Shown piece after piece: positions 1-8,700 of a DNA stretch of 64,000 nt; the first letter of the stretch is position 1, and each line of letters opens with the position of its first letter. The position numbers were made by a program, and so were the translations under genes. The notes beneath the pieces were generated by a model. It made no database searches. It was not told where the DNA came from and saw only the letters and a program-made list of their open reading frames with translations. The stretch is taken from positions 1 to 64,000 of the forward strand of contig CAKSTB010000003.1 of NCBI GenBank assembly GCA_934490165.1, in the 5' to 3' direction. This DNA is from an uncultured Ruminiclostridium sp. (GTDB lineage: Bacteria; Bacillota; Clostridia; Oscillospirales; Ruminococcaceae).

Positions 1-82
1 TACCAAAAAAGTGAGCCGTGCGCACTATTTTTTGCGCTTCGACTCACTTTTTCTTTTTCGGGTTGTGTCACAGCCCCTTTTT
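1..82. repeat. Hairpin repeat, unit with inverted copy at 42718-42800
   Basis: An imperfect inverted repeat pairs the arm aaaaaagtgagccgtgcgc with gcttcgactcacttttt, followed by ttgtgtcacagcccctttt. Nearly the same sequence occurs in reverse orientation at 42718-42800. The closing motif ttgtgtcacag(c/t)(c/t)ccttt also appears near 40020 and 43390. It is non-coding; short reading frames across it are not credible. It could act as a terminator or be the end of a non-autonomous element. Confidence 0.7.
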
Positions 83-201
83 GTTGTGTAAGGGAAAGTT
101 GATATTATGTTGTGAGGTAGCACTTCCCGGATTTGCTATTCTGTGCAATATAGATTTTGTTTTCAGCTTGGCGAAAATGTTTGATGTTTTTACTGTGATA
201 A

Positions 202-620
202 CAAGCTACCGATAGTTCTCTTTGAGGGATAGCACTTTTCGGGTTCGCTATTCTGTGCGATAACGTTGCTGCTATGTGTGAGGAAGACAACCCAAGGGGA
301 GAGAGGAAGGCGCTCCAAAGGCGCTTTCCCTCTCCCCTTAGGTTTTCTCCCTCGTGGCTCCCTCTTTCCTGACTCCTCATCTCTTCTGCCATATTGGGGT
401 GTTGGTTATAAGACACACAAACGATTGTGTTTGAAAAGCCGCAATAAGCGGGACGCTGACGCTCTGTTCGACCCGGGGGACTGTACAGATATCTCGGGAT
501 AGTGCGTTATTTGGAAATTTCGGTGACAGTGCAGTTGCATTGTTAACCTCACGAAATTATTAACACCTTATCGGCACGGAAACCGTTTTAAGCGGTGTCG
601 GCTATATATTTTTTGTACTG
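202..620 (+). repeat. Long intergenic repeat, copy A
   Basis: About 400 bases here recur in the same orientation at 42858-43335. Shared landmarks are caagctaccgatag, gataacgttgctgctatg, a GC-rich hairpin ggcgctccaaaggcgcttt inside a purine-rich/pyrimidine-rich inverted pair, aagacacacaaacga, gacgctgacgctctgttcga and ctcacgaaattattaacacc. The second copy carries extra bases after the shared ttttctccc. A degenerate tandem of the unit cgggttcgctattctgtgcgata lies at about 117-150 and 231-263. No protein-coding signal was found. Confidence 0.75.
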
Positions 621-689
621 CCGCATTGTTTTTTATCCGCTCTAACAATTTAATAAATAATCACGCGCTCCGCCAAACGCCTCACTAAT

Positions 690-924
690 CTTGGCTCCCT
701 TGCCAAAGGGAGCTGGCTTGCGGCAAGGCTTACTTGTTTTCAATACAATCATATTCAGCGATGCTTACACCATTCATATTACACATACCTTATCTGCCGT
801 CAAGACTGAGGGATCGCTTGCTATTAACTTTTTCACTTATGCCATCACCTCCGCTAACAATCCCTCAAGAGTTGGCTGAGTTTAACTCAGCAACAGAAGC
901 TCACCTTTACACAAGGGAGCCAAG
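690..924. mobile_element. MITE-like repeat, copy 1
   Basis: A 235-base element is bounded by terminal inverted repeats (cttggctcccttg at the left, caagggagccaag at the right). Inside are a hairpin from gctccctt/aagggagc, an inverted pair gagggatcg/caatccctc and a small hairpin gctgagtttaactcagc. It carries no transposase and no plausible gene. It is almost identical to 1088-1321, and a diverged inverted copy lies at 40074-40268. The architecture fits a non-autonomous miniature element; no target-site duplication could be assigned with confidence. Confidence 0.65.
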
Positions 925-1087
925 TACTGTGTTGGCGATAAGACACACAAACGATTGCGTTTCAAATCCCGTCATAAACGGAAACTGTTTTCAGCGGTGC
1001 TAGCGATACATTCTATTATACTGCCGCGTTCTTAAATATGCTCTAACAATTTAATAAAAAACTACACGCTACGCCAAGCACTGATTT

Positions 1088-1321
1088 TTAGCTCCCTTGC
1101 TAAAGGGAGCTGGCTTGCGGCAAGGCTTGCTTGTTTTCAATACAATCATATTCAGCGATGCTTACACCATTCATATTACACATACCTTATCTGCCGTCAA
1201 GACTGAGGGATCGCTTGCTATTAACTTTTTCACTTATGCCATCACCTCCGCTAACAATCCCTCAAGAGTTGGCTGAGTTTAACTCAGCAACAGAAGCTCA
1301 CCTTTACACAAGGGAGCCAAG
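1088..1321. mobile_element. MITE-like repeat, copy 2
   Basis: This is a near-perfect direct duplicate of 690-924, about 400 bases downstream, with only a few substitutions, including in the left end (gctcccttgctaaagggagc) and the right flank. The short spacer between the two copies carries a degenerate version of the long-repeat tail (aagacacacaaacgattgcg, gctctaacaatttaataaa). The similarity implies recent duplication or gene conversion. Confidence 0.65.
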
Positions 1322-1398
1322 TATTGTGTTGGCTGTATGTTCAAGTATGCCTTTTTATTGATAAAATTCTGCGATTTTGCAATTTTTTTATTTTCCGA

Positions 1399-1428
1399 TA
1401 GACAAAACGACCCTTTCAGTTGTATTAT
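1399..1428 (+). promoter_or_regulatory. Weak candidate promoter for the ECF sigma operon
   Basis: TAGACA (1399-1404) and TATTAT (1423-1428) are 18 bases apart, about 35 bases before the sigma factor start. The match is mediocre. ECF operons are often autoregulated, but I see no convincing ECF-type promoter here. Confidence 0.3.
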
Positions 1429-1463
1429 AGGTTAAGAGAGAAAAAACTCAGGGGGAACGATTT

Positions 1464-1952
1464 ATGACGTCAGATTATTCTTCCGAAAGCATAAGAGAGC
1501 TGTATCTGCGTAATTACGACACGCTGTACAGAGTGAGCTTTATGTATCTGAAAAACGCCCACGACTCGGAGGACGCGGTACATAACACCTTTCTTAAGGC
1601 TATCGAAACAGGAAAACGATTTGAAAGCGAGAAGCACGAAAAGGCATGGCTTATCCGCGTGGCTTCAAACATATGTAAAAATATGCTGAAAGCCGCAAGC
1701 AGAAAAAACGAGCCGCTGTCGGACAATATCCCCGACAGCAGTATCAGCGGTGAGGCAAAAGAGCTTCTTTATGCGCTTTCGGGTCTTCCCGACAGCTTTA
1801 AAATACCTGTGTATCTGTTTTATTATGACGGATACTCAAGCGATGAAATAGGGCATATGCTTCATATCACACCGTCTGCTGTACGTTCAAGACTGCAAAA
1901 GGCGCGTGAGCTGTTGAGAAATGTCCTCGGCGATGAAAGGAGCGTAGAATAA
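1464..1952 (+). CDS. ECF-type RNA polymerase sigma-70 factor
   Basis: This 162-residue protein has the size and two-domain plan of ECF sigma factors. Sigma region 2 (about residues 15-80) contains LYRVSFMYLKNAHDSEDAVH and the WLIRVASNICKN segment, which match the core-binding and -10 recognition helices. Region 4 (about 105-155) ends in a helix-turn-helix around SSDEIGHMLHITPSAVRSRL. It would direct RNA polymerase to a small regulon in response to an envelope or extracellular cue. The start follows agggggaacgattt, a good ribosome binding site. Its stop codon overlaps by one base the start of the downstream membrane protein, the usual sign of a sigma/anti-sigma pair. The target promoters are unknown. 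Confidence 0.9.
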   Translation: MTSDYSSESIRELYLRNYDTLYRVSFMYLKNAHDSEDAVHNTFLKAIETGKRFESEKHEKAWLIRVASNICKNMLKAASRKNEPLSDNIPDSSISGEAKELLYALSGLPDSFKIPVYLFYYDGYSSDEIGHMLHITPSAVRSRLQKARELLRNVLGDERSVE

Positions 1953-4492
1953 TGACTGTAAAACAAGCACTTGATGAGATAAACGCAACGCCCGAGCAGA
2001 AAAAGAACGGACTTAACCGCCTTATAAACGAGGCCAAGCCCGCAGTAGATTTCAAAAGGCAGATAAGGCGCTATGTTGCTACTGCCGCGGCGGCTGTAAT
2101 TACCGTAGGAACGGCGGCTGTGGGTGTTCACTTTGCAATGCTTAACAATCAGGGCGGACCTATCAGCGTATCGATAGGCGACAACAGCGCCGCCGACAGC
2201 GTAGTAATTCCTGCGGAAAACACAAGGGTGCATTCTGAAAAGAGCGGAATGACTTTTGTTGATGACAAGGCATTCTGGGCACAGCTGGGCAAAATAACTT
2301 ATCACAGGATAGATAATACACCCACCATAGATGCTGCACAAATCAATGCGGCTGATGATTTTGACAGCCTTTTCTGTACGGATAAGCAGGTTCAGAGCGA
2401 GATGCTCAATCTGTTCGATAATGCGATCGACATCACAAACAAATATATCGTTCTTACCGACAGCAATGCGGCGGTAGGCATATCCTCGGATATGAGTGTA
2501 CAGGAAATTGAAAGCTTCAAAAACAACAGTGCCAACTGCTTTGTCGGCACGGGTTATTATGAAAACGAACGTTTTTATTATGCCGACAAAGCGTATTTCG
2601 GTTTTGACACCTCAGAGGAATTTATAAACACCGTATCACAGGTATATACGGGAAATCACTCAGATAATTTCACAGATGATTTTTATAATTACTGCCCCGA
2701 TTACATTCAGCCGGCGGATAAAAATAACATAAAATCGAATTTCGGTATAAATATAGACAAGGATTTTCCTATAACAGAGCTGTACTCAGCCCATACGCAG
2801 TATTGTGCGGCTGTTTATACCGATGAAAGCCATAATTCTTTGATCCTGTTATCGCTTACCGCAAAAGACGGTGCAGACAACCGCAAAACGTTTGAACTTA
2901 GATATATACCTATGAAATATGTTGACGGGAAACTTCGTATAGTAGTTGAGATATACAACACGATTTTTATGGACATAAATGCATTCTCCGATAATTTTAT
3001 GTATAATTGCGGAATGGCAAGCGAAATAGAATCAGACGCAAAAACCGTTGATATAACCTCTGTGGTGAGTGACAGTGACAACTCATCAAAGCCTGAAGCC
3101 ACAACGGTGACAACAACAGCTACCACAACGACTTCAACCACAACTGCCGCAACATCTACAGCTCCCGAAACCGAGAGCACGACCGCACCGCAGACAACTG
3201 CCGCACCTGAAACCACAACTGCCGAGCCTGCTCAGGAAACCACCGCTGTTGAGCCCGCTCCCGAGCCGACAGGCACCGCGACTAATGTGACGCTGAGAAT
3301 GACAGGTCGCGCAGCCGATCTTGACAGGAGTATGCTTTACTATTATAAGGTTGACAAGGCATTCCTTACGAATGATGAAGTCATAACCATAGAGCAAACC
3401 AAAATATCAGAAGTACCCTATTTTAATACCGACGGCAGTGACCACACATTTGACAGCATAGACTACGGCATTTACGTTATAGCCGCTCCTATGATGACCA
3501 CTACAGGTGACAACGGATTTGCCGTATTCACTGTGACCGAAAGCAGCAGTAACAGCATTATAAATATCGATCTGACAACCGGTACTCTTCCTGCCGGAAA
3601 ATTTGAGGTTGTAGACGAAAGCCTTCAGGAGGAGGAGAAAGAAGAACCTCTGCCCGAGTCAGATAAACTCGCTATGGTTTTCACCGACAGTATTACATAT
3701 GAGGGCGAAAAATACCTTATGTGCACCGGTGATGATACCTATTTCGAGGCTGACGGCAGCTATCTGAAGGATATCGCGTCCAATGACCGCAAATTCAGGA
3801 TAATCTATTACCTGCCCGATAATAACACAAGAGTAAACATATGCGGTAAAGATCTTACGCGGGAAGATATAGAACAGAATGTTCTTCTCTGCAAGCACCA
3901 CCCGCTCGGCGGAAGATCAAATTATTTCAGGATATATGTCAAGGAAAGCTACTGCGAGCAAATCAGGAAAACTACAGGTGCAAAAACTGTTACCGCACTT
4001 GCGGCATATATTGCTTATGACAACAACTACAGCGACGGTATAGAAATATTCGGGGACAACACAAAATACGGTGTCAAGGACAAAAACGGCAATCCGATAG
4101 CGAATGAAAGTTTCATCATGTATTATCTTGATTACATCGACAGATATTTCCTCAAGAACAACATTCCTCTGATAAGCAGATTTGCTGAATATAATCCCGA
4201 CTACGGCGATGATTTCTTCGATACGAATGAAAACGGCATGATACCCACATCGACAGAAGATCCCGATGGTGACGGTGTATTGGTACAAAGCGGATTCCTG
4301 CTTTTTCCCGGCACTGCTGTCATAATGAAACGCAGTGATGTTTACAGCAACAATATCGGCGACGACTACACCGTTTGTGTTTACAACATATCGGATGACG
4401 GAATAATATTTGAAGCCTCTTATCCGTACAGCATGTTCAAGGACAGGATATGGGCGAATAACAGCTATCATGAGGAAAAATACTGGGAATAA
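1952..4492 (+). CDS. Large membrane-anchored protein, probable anti-sigma/sensor partner
   Basis: The 846-residue protein starts with about 40 cytoplasmic residues, then one hydrophobic segment (about 42-64, rich in Ala and Val), and the rest should lie outside. An extracytoplasmic domain (about 75-375) is followed by a Thr/Pro/Ala/Glu linker (about 380-445), a second domain (about 445-555), an acidic stretch (about 560-570) and a C-terminal domain with a DPDGDG calcium-loop-like motif near residue 770. I recognise no family by motif. Translational overlap with the ECF sigma gene suggests that the short N-terminal tail holds the sigma factor and the ectodomain senses a ligand or wall state, as in RsgI-like systems. 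This is inferred from position and topology only. No dockerin or sortase motif is present. Confidence 0.6.
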   Translation: MTVKQALDEINATPEQKKNGLNRLINEAKPAVDFKRQIRRYVATAAAAVITVGTAAVGVHFAMLNNQGGPISVSIGDNSAADSVVIPAENTRVHSEKSGMTFVDDKAFWAQLGKITYHRIDNTPTIDAAQINAADDFDSLFCTDKQVQSEMLNLFDNAIDITNKYIVLTDSNAAVGISSDMSVQEIESFKNNSANCFVGTGYYENERFYYADKAYFGFDTSEEFINTVSQVYTGNHSDNFTDDFYNYCPDYIQPADKNNIKSNFGINIDKDFPITELYSAHTQYCAAVYTDESHNSLILLSLTAKDGADNRKTFELRYIPMKYVDGKLRIVVEIYNTIFMDINAFSDNFMYNCGMASEIESDAKTVDITSVVSDSDNSSKPEATTVTTTATTTTSTTTAATSTAPETESTTAPQTTAAPETTTAEPAQETTAVEPAPEPTGTATNVTLRMTGRAADLDRSMLYYYKVDKAFLTNDEVITIEQTKISEVPYFNTDGSDHTFDSIDYGIYVIAAPMMTTTGDNGFAVFTVTESSSNSIINIDLTTGTLPAGKFEVVDESLQEEEKEEPLPESDKLAMVFTDSITYEGEKYLMCTGDDTYFEADGSYLKDIASNDRKFRIIYYLPDNNTRVNICGKDLTREDIEQNVLLCKHHPLGGRSNYFRIYVKESYCEQIRKTTGAKTVTALAAYIAYDNNYSDGIEIFGDNTKYGVKDKNGNPIANESFIMYYLDYIDRYFLKNNIPLISRFAEYNPDYGDDFFDTNENGMIPTSTEDPDGDGVLVQSGFLLFPGTAVIMKRSDVYSNNIGDDYTVCVYNISDDGIIFEASYPYSMFKDRIWANNSYHEEKYWE

Positions 4493-4519
4493 CGTCAGAT
4501 TAAAATCACGGACATTATA

Positions 4520-4569
4520 ATATAAAGCAACAGCGCCCCATCGAAAGACGGGGCGCTGTTGCTTTATAT
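4520..4569. terminator. Bidirectional intrinsic terminator
   Basis: A perfect stem (aaagcaacagcgccccatc, loop gaaa, then its complement) flanked by A- and T-rich ends lies between the convergent anti-sigma gene and sugar permease gene. It can serve both strands. Confidence 0.85.
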
Positions 4570-4593
4570 TTACAAGGAGAACCGGTCTGTCAA

Positions 4594-5502
4594 TTATTCC
4601 TTTACAGAACCCGAAACAAGGTTGCTGTAAATGAACTTCTGCATTGAAAGGAATATTATAAGTGTCGGTATGATACAGATGATAACACCTGCGAAGATGA
4701 TCTCCCACTGTGAGCCGTAAGGACCGATGAACTTATACAGTGCCGTGGATACGACCTGAAGTCCATCACTGGGCATATACAGGTTTGCAGTATAGAAGTC
4801 GTTGTATATGCTTACGAACTTGATTACAAGCACAGTCGCTATTGCGGGTCGGAGCATAGGGAGGATAATGCTCCAGTAAACACGCGGATATGAACAGCCG
4901 TCAAGTATCGCGCTCTCATCAAGAGATACCGAGATATTGTTGAGAAACTGTATAAAGATATAAATTGATACTATATCCGTACCGATATAAAGGACTATCG
5001 GTGCGGCGAGTGAGTCGTAAAGTCCGAGTGCGTGCACTACCTGGAACACTGTGACCTGCATTGAGATGTTGGGCAGTAAAGCCGCGATAAGAAATATATT
5101 CTTGATAAGCTTTGTGAACACCATTGTAAAACGCTGTACGACAAAGGCTGTCATTGTTCCTGTTATTATTGTGCCGGCGCACGAGAACACGAGTATGATA
5201 GCTGTGTTGATAAAGCCCTTCAACACATTACCCTGAATGAAAGCCGTCTTGAAGTTGGAAAGCTCGATCACCTTCGGAAGCTCGAAAGCTCCGCTTTTAA
5301 GGAAGTCCTGGTGGCTTTTCAGCGAACCCAGCAACACAACTACCAGCGGCACAAGAACCATAAGGCACGCTACAACCAGAACAACATATTTCAGTACGTT
5401 TATAAAAATTCTGACACCGTGCGGTGTTTCCTTGAAACGGTACTTTTCCATATTGAACGAGGTCTGCTCTGTGACTTCGTTTGTCTTGATATTGTCTGTC
5501 AT
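4594..5502 (-). CDS. Sugar ABC transporter permease, MalG-like
   Basis: This 302-residue membrane protein has about six hydrophobic segments and the CUT1 permease EAA loop (DGCSYPRVYWSIILP, about residues 200-215) that contacts the ATPase. It is the second permease of a binding-protein-dependent carbohydrate importer. The first helix follows a charged N-terminal tail of about 35 residues. It lies 8 bases after the partner permease and is therefore the last gene of the operon, ending at the terminator at 4520-4569. The substrate cannot be read from sequence. No ATPase gene is adjacent; CUT1 importers of Firmicutes often share one encoded elsewhere (MsmK type). Confidence 0.88.
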   Translation of the reverse strand: MTDNIKTNEVTEQTSFNMEKYRFKETPHGVRIFINVLKYVVLVVACLMVLVPLVVVLLGSLKSHQDFLKSGAFELPKVIELSNFKTAFIQGNVLKGFINTAIILVFSCAGTIITGTMTAFVVQRFTMVFTKLIKNIFLIAALLPNISMQVTVFQVVHALGLYDSLAAPIVLYIGTDIVSIYIFIQFLNNISVSLDESAILDGCSYPRVYWSIILPMLRPAIATVLVIKFVSIYNDFYTANLYMPSDGLQVVSTALYKFIGPYGSQWEIIFAGVIICIIPTLIIFLSMQKFIYSNLVSGSVKE

Positions 5503-5510
5503 GAGTTCAC

Positions 5511-6431
5511 CTACTTTTCTTCTTTGAAGAATATCTTCTGGATCACCGTGATAACTATTATGATAAACAGAAGCACGATAGCCATTGCGGACGCAAGTCC
5601 GATCTTCTGATACTGGAAGCCGGTTTCGATAGTCTTGATAACGAATGTTGTAGTTCCCATCTTACCGCCCGTGACAATATACGGGATCTCGAATACGGAA
5701 GCCGCGCCCTTGATAGCAAGGATAAGCTGTAGAGCGACGATAGTCCTGATACCGGGGAAGATTATATGCCAGAACTTCTGCCATGCGTTTGCACCGTCAA
5801 GGTCAGCCGCCTCGTAAATGTCAGGCGAGATAGACTGGATAGCGCCGATGAACATCAGGATATCAAAGCCTATATAACGCCATACAGATGCGAAAACCAG
5901 ACACCAGTTATTGATAGCGCCGTTTGACAGCCACTTTACGGGATCAGCGCCGAAAAGGGCTATTATGGAGTTGAGCGTACCGCCGTCATCACCTCTGAAG
6001 AAGCGCTGGAAAATAAGTGCTACGGCAACACCGTTCATAAGATACGGGAAGAAGATAACTCCCTTGAACAGTCCTGCGAGCTTTATCTTTGAGCAAAGCA
6101 GTGTTGCTATGAAAAGCGCAAGACCAAGCTGTATGAATGAACCTACAAAATAGTACAAGCTGTTGATAAGCGTTGAGAGATATGACATATCGGTAAACAG
6201 CGTCTTATAATTGTCAAAACCTACCCACTGCACATTTACGCCAAGCTGGTCACGCTGCTGGAAGCTGAATATCACCATATTCACAGCAGGGATAATAGTG
6301 AAAAGTATCAGCAGAGCGACAGGTATCGCCAGGAACAGCGCTGTAGTCATATATTTCTGACCGGTGTAGCCTTTCAGCCACTCCCCTAATGTACGCCGTT
6401 TCCGAACTGCGGTAACGCCTTGTGTAGCCAT
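5511..6431 (-). CDS. Sugar ABC transporter permease, MalF-like
   Basis: The 306-residue protein has about six transmembrane helices and a good EAA loop (EAADLDGANAWQKFWHIIFP, about residues 208-227). It forms the membrane channel together with the permease encoded just downstream. The start follows aaaggacggtaatt. The gene is separated from the upstream binding-protein gene by 141 bases containing a strong stem-loop (6491-6531), an arrangement that commonly lets the binding protein be made in excess. Confidence 0.88.
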   Translation of the reverse strand: MATQGVTAVRKRRTLGEWLKGYTGQKYMTTALFLAIPVALLILFTIIPAVNMVIFSFQQRDQLGVNVQWVGFDNYKTLFTDMSYLSTLINSLYYFVGSFIQLGLALFIATLLCSKIKLAGLFKGVIFFPYLMNGVAVALIFQRFFRGDDGGTLNSIIALFGADPVKWLSNGAINNWCLVFASVWRYIGFDILMFIGAIQSISPDIYEAADLDGANAWQKFWHIIFPGIRTIVALQLILAIKGAASVFEIPYIVTGGKMGTTTFVIKTIETGFQYQKIGLASAMAIVLLFIIIVITVIQKIFFKEEK

Positions 6432-6490
6432 AATTACCGTCCTTTCAAGAAATAATTTCTAATTTTAGTAAAATTTAATTACCCCCATAT

Positions 6491-6531
6491 AAACCTATAC
6501 GGAAAGACTTTACGCCTTTCCGTACAGGTTT
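6491..6531 (-). promoter_or_regulatory. Intercistronic stem-loop after the binding-protein gene
   Basis: A long inverted repeat pairs aaacctatacggaaag with ctttccgtacaggttt around a 9-base loop. No T-run follows in the direction of transcription. It therefore looks like an mRNA-stabilising or partially attenuating structure rather than a full terminator. Confidence 0.65.
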
Positions 6532-6572
6532 GTGTGTTTGGAGTATCTATGAAGAAAATACGATAGCGTTGA

Positions 6573-8012
6573 TTAGCCGTTATTCTTGATATAAGCAGCG
6601 AGATCTTCATTTGCATCTCTTGTAGCCGCCCATTTCTGATTAACGGAGTCTGCGATAGCCTTAAAGCCGTCATCGCCCTTGCCTGCGAATGCTGCTTCTG
6701 CGAGCTGGAGCTTAAAGTTAGCCGAGTCGCCGTCCCATATACCTACTTCTGAGTCCTTGTCGATAGCGTTGAATACGCCTGTCAGGCCATCGGGAGCTGC
6801 ATTTGCTGTGAAGAATTCGCAACCGTCAAATGCTGAAAGGTAATCGGGGAGCTTACTGCCTTCAAGTGTATTGATACCGCCTTCAGCCTCTGAGAAGCCT
6901 GATTCAGCGATGAACCATTCGATATACTTCTTACCGAGATCCTTCTTATCATCGGAAGAGTTCTTGTTTACGCCCATGCAGTAGTCAGCCGCATACTGTG
7001 CATACTGCTTGCCGTCCTTAGAGAAGGGAGCGGGCATATAACCGATGTTTTCGGGATCAATACCGTTGTCCTTAGCAACCTGCTGGAACTGTGAAACTGC
7101 CCATGAACCCATTGTCATTGTAGCAACTTCGCCATTAGCAATCATAAGCTTTGAGCCTTCCCAGTCAGAGCTCATCGGGTCACCCTCGATAAGAGAAGAA
7201 TCTGAATATATATCATACATCAGCTTGAATACGTTGTAGTAGGGCTGACCCTCCTTGAAGAAGTCCTCCTTGTTTACGATGAGGTTTGTTTCAAAGTCAG
7301 GATCGCCTGATGAAGGAACTACAAGGCTTGACCACTGAGAAGCTGTCCAGCTTGCTTCCTTGAAGTTTGTATAATAAGGAATAACCTCGGGGAATTTTTC
7401 CTTGATCTTCTTTAAGTCAGCGATAAATTCATCGGCTGTCTTGGGCATTTCTGTAATGCCTGCTTCTGTCCATACCTTCTTGTTGTAGCAGATACCGCCG
7501 CTTACTGAACCTAAGTGTGCAAGTCCGTATACTGTACCCTCGTACATCTTCTGGTTTGCCCACTTGTACTTATCCTTTAATTCATCGTACTGACCGAGAG
7601 GTTCAAAGAAGTTTGAAAGATCTGCGAGCTTTACTGTATCGGGGATCATCAGAACATCGCCGTATTCCTTAGTGCTCATCATTGTTGAAACGTCACCGGC
7701 ATAATCCTTGAATGACTGATATTCAACCGTGCAGTTGTACTTTTCTTCAAAAGCATCTGTCATCTTGTCGAGTGAGCCGTCGTCCTTACGGTCTGTACGG
7801 TGTGTCAGAACCTTAAGTGTTATCTTTTCGCCCGAGGGAGTTGTCGAAGAAGCTTCGTCTGCTGTTGTTGCATCGCTCTTGCTTTCTTCTTCCTTTGACG
7901 ATGCAGATGATGTGCCGCCTGTTGATGATGTTGAATTGTTGCTGTTGCAGGCTGCCAGCGATACTACTGTGCTTGCCGCAAGAATACCTGCGAGTATCTT
8001 CTTTGCTTTCAT
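6573..8012 (-). CDS. Carbohydrate ABC transporter substrate-binding lipoprotein
   Basis: The 479-residue protein has a lipoprotein signal ending in VSLAAC (lipidated Cys22), a Ser/Glu-rich linker to about residue 65, and an extracellular solute-binding family 1 fold, with the mature lobe starting near KITLKVLTHRTDRKDDG. It should capture an oligosaccharide at the cell surface and deliver it to the two downstream permeases. It is the first gene of the operon and has a clear ribosome binding site (agaaaggaaattatcac). A strong promoter with an operator-like palindrome lies about 100 bases upstream. The specific sugar is unknown; plant or host glycans would suit the likely habitat, but that is conjecture. 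Confidence 0.9.
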   Translation of the reverse strand: MKAKKILAGILAASTVVSLAACNSNNSTSSTGGTSSASSKEEESKSDATTADEASSTTPSGEKITLKVLTHRTDRKDDGSLDKMTDAFEEKYNCTVEYQSFKDYAGDVSTMMSTKEYGDVLMIPDTVKLADLSNFFEPLGQYDELKDKYKWANQKMYEGTVYGLAHLGSVSGGICYNKKVWTEAGITEMPKTADEFIADLKKIKEKFPEVIPYYTNFKEASWTASQWSSLVVPSSGDPDFETNLIVNKEDFFKEGQPYYNVFKLMYDIYSDSSLIEGDPMSSDWEGSKLMIANGEVATMTMGSWAVSQFQQVAKDNGIDPENIGYMPAPFSKDGKQYAQYAADYCMGVNKNSSDDKKDLGKKYIEWFIAESGFSEAEGGINTLEGSKLPDYLSAFDGCEFFTANAAPDGLTGVFNAIDKDSEVGIWDGDSANFKLQLAEAAFAGKGDDGFKAIADSVNQKWAATRDANEDLAAYIKNNG

Positions 8013-8059
8013 GTGATAATTTCCTTTCTGGTCGGACAGTGCTTAATCACTTATCCTTG

Positions 8060-8312
8060 ATCGGTAATTTAGCTTATGTTTATTAAGCTGATTTAGTTCG
8101 CTTAATTCACTTAAGATTATACACCGTTTTAGCTAAAAGTCAATAAGCGTATAGGAAATTCAGCTAAAACACATAAAATGTATTTGTGTTTTATGTGCAT
8201 ACAATACAAATCTGTTATTAACTTAGCTTCGTTACACAGTATAGTTAAGCAAGTGTCCGTGAAAAGCGTTTTCACGGTTACAAACACGTTTAACTAATTT
8301 TAGCTAATATTA
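8060..8312 (-). promoter_or_regulatory. Promoter and operator cluster of the sugar transporter operon
   Basis: On the minus strand TTGACT (8143-8138) and TATAAT (8121-8116) are 16 bases apart. The palindrome TTTTAGCTAAAA (8127-8138) fills the spacer, where a bound repressor would block RNA polymerase. Related AGCTAA or AGCTTA sites occur at about 8068, 8085, 8160, 8224 and 8298. A separate perfect 9-bp inverted repeat, ccgtgaaaa-gcg-ttttcacgg, lies at 8257-8277 and resembles LacI/CcpA-type operators. A third inverted pair (cacataaaa/ttttatgtg) is at about 8170-8197. No regulator gene is adjacent. Confidence 0.65.
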
Positions 8313-8407
8313 GGTTACATTCAATTCACGTTGTTTTAAGCCGGTTGTTAATAGGATAACTCGAAATATAATAGGTATACATTTAATGCGGATAATTTAA
8401 AAGAAAG

Positions 8408-8436
8408 TTGCGGGTGTGGGGGAAGTGTGGTATAAT
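8408..8436 (+). promoter_or_regulatory. Candidate promoter for the cwlD-like/radA/rsmA operon
   Basis: TTGCGG (8408-8413), a 17-base spacer and TATAAT (8431-8436) face the amidase gene. The resulting leader would be over 300 bases and includes the hairpin-rich repeat at 8505-8700. Confidence 0.55.
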
Positions 8437-8504
8437 TAGTTTATAACTTCCGTATAAAAAGTCTGTTTTTGAGAAATGTAGCCTGTTCTCAATCCCTATC
8501 CCCT

Positions 8505-8700
8505 TTAGAACACTCTGATGGCTTTGCGTCGTGCAAAGCTTGGTGTGTCCTTATTTCGGCATCCTTGCCGAAAACCCCTTCCCCCTCGGGAAGGGGCTGA
8601 GTGTGGGGCTGCCGCCCTCACCCCGCTTGGGGCTACGCCCCAAACCCCATTTAAAAAATTATATAGGTTTTTCGACAGGCTGACAGGCATAGCCTGTCAT
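8505..8700. repeat. Hairpin-rich intergenic element
   Basis: Five short hairpins follow each other: gctttgc/gcaaagc, ttcggca/ttgccgaa, ccccttccc/gggaagggg, ttggggc/gccccaa and gacaggc/gcctgtc. Several loops contain tccttg, as do hairpins at about 40360-40415. Both strands are open over about 60 codons, but the content is pure hairpin and not protein-like. If transcribed from 8436 it would form a highly structured 5' leader. Confidence 0.55.

Noticed and set aside
690..1361. Short reading frames in the repeat elements (62-89 codons)
   Set aside because: They lie wholly within MITE-like inverted repeats, recur with the repeat, lack ribosome binding sites and have no protein-like composition.
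4195..4290. Dockerin in the C-terminus of the ECF partner protein
   Set aside because: Only a single DPDGDG loop is seen, without the duplicated calcium loop and helix of dockerins.
3917..4708. 263-codon antisense frame over the anti-sigma gene
   Set aside because: It crosses the end of one gene, a strong terminator and the end of the permease gene, with no ribosome binding site; a chance open frame.
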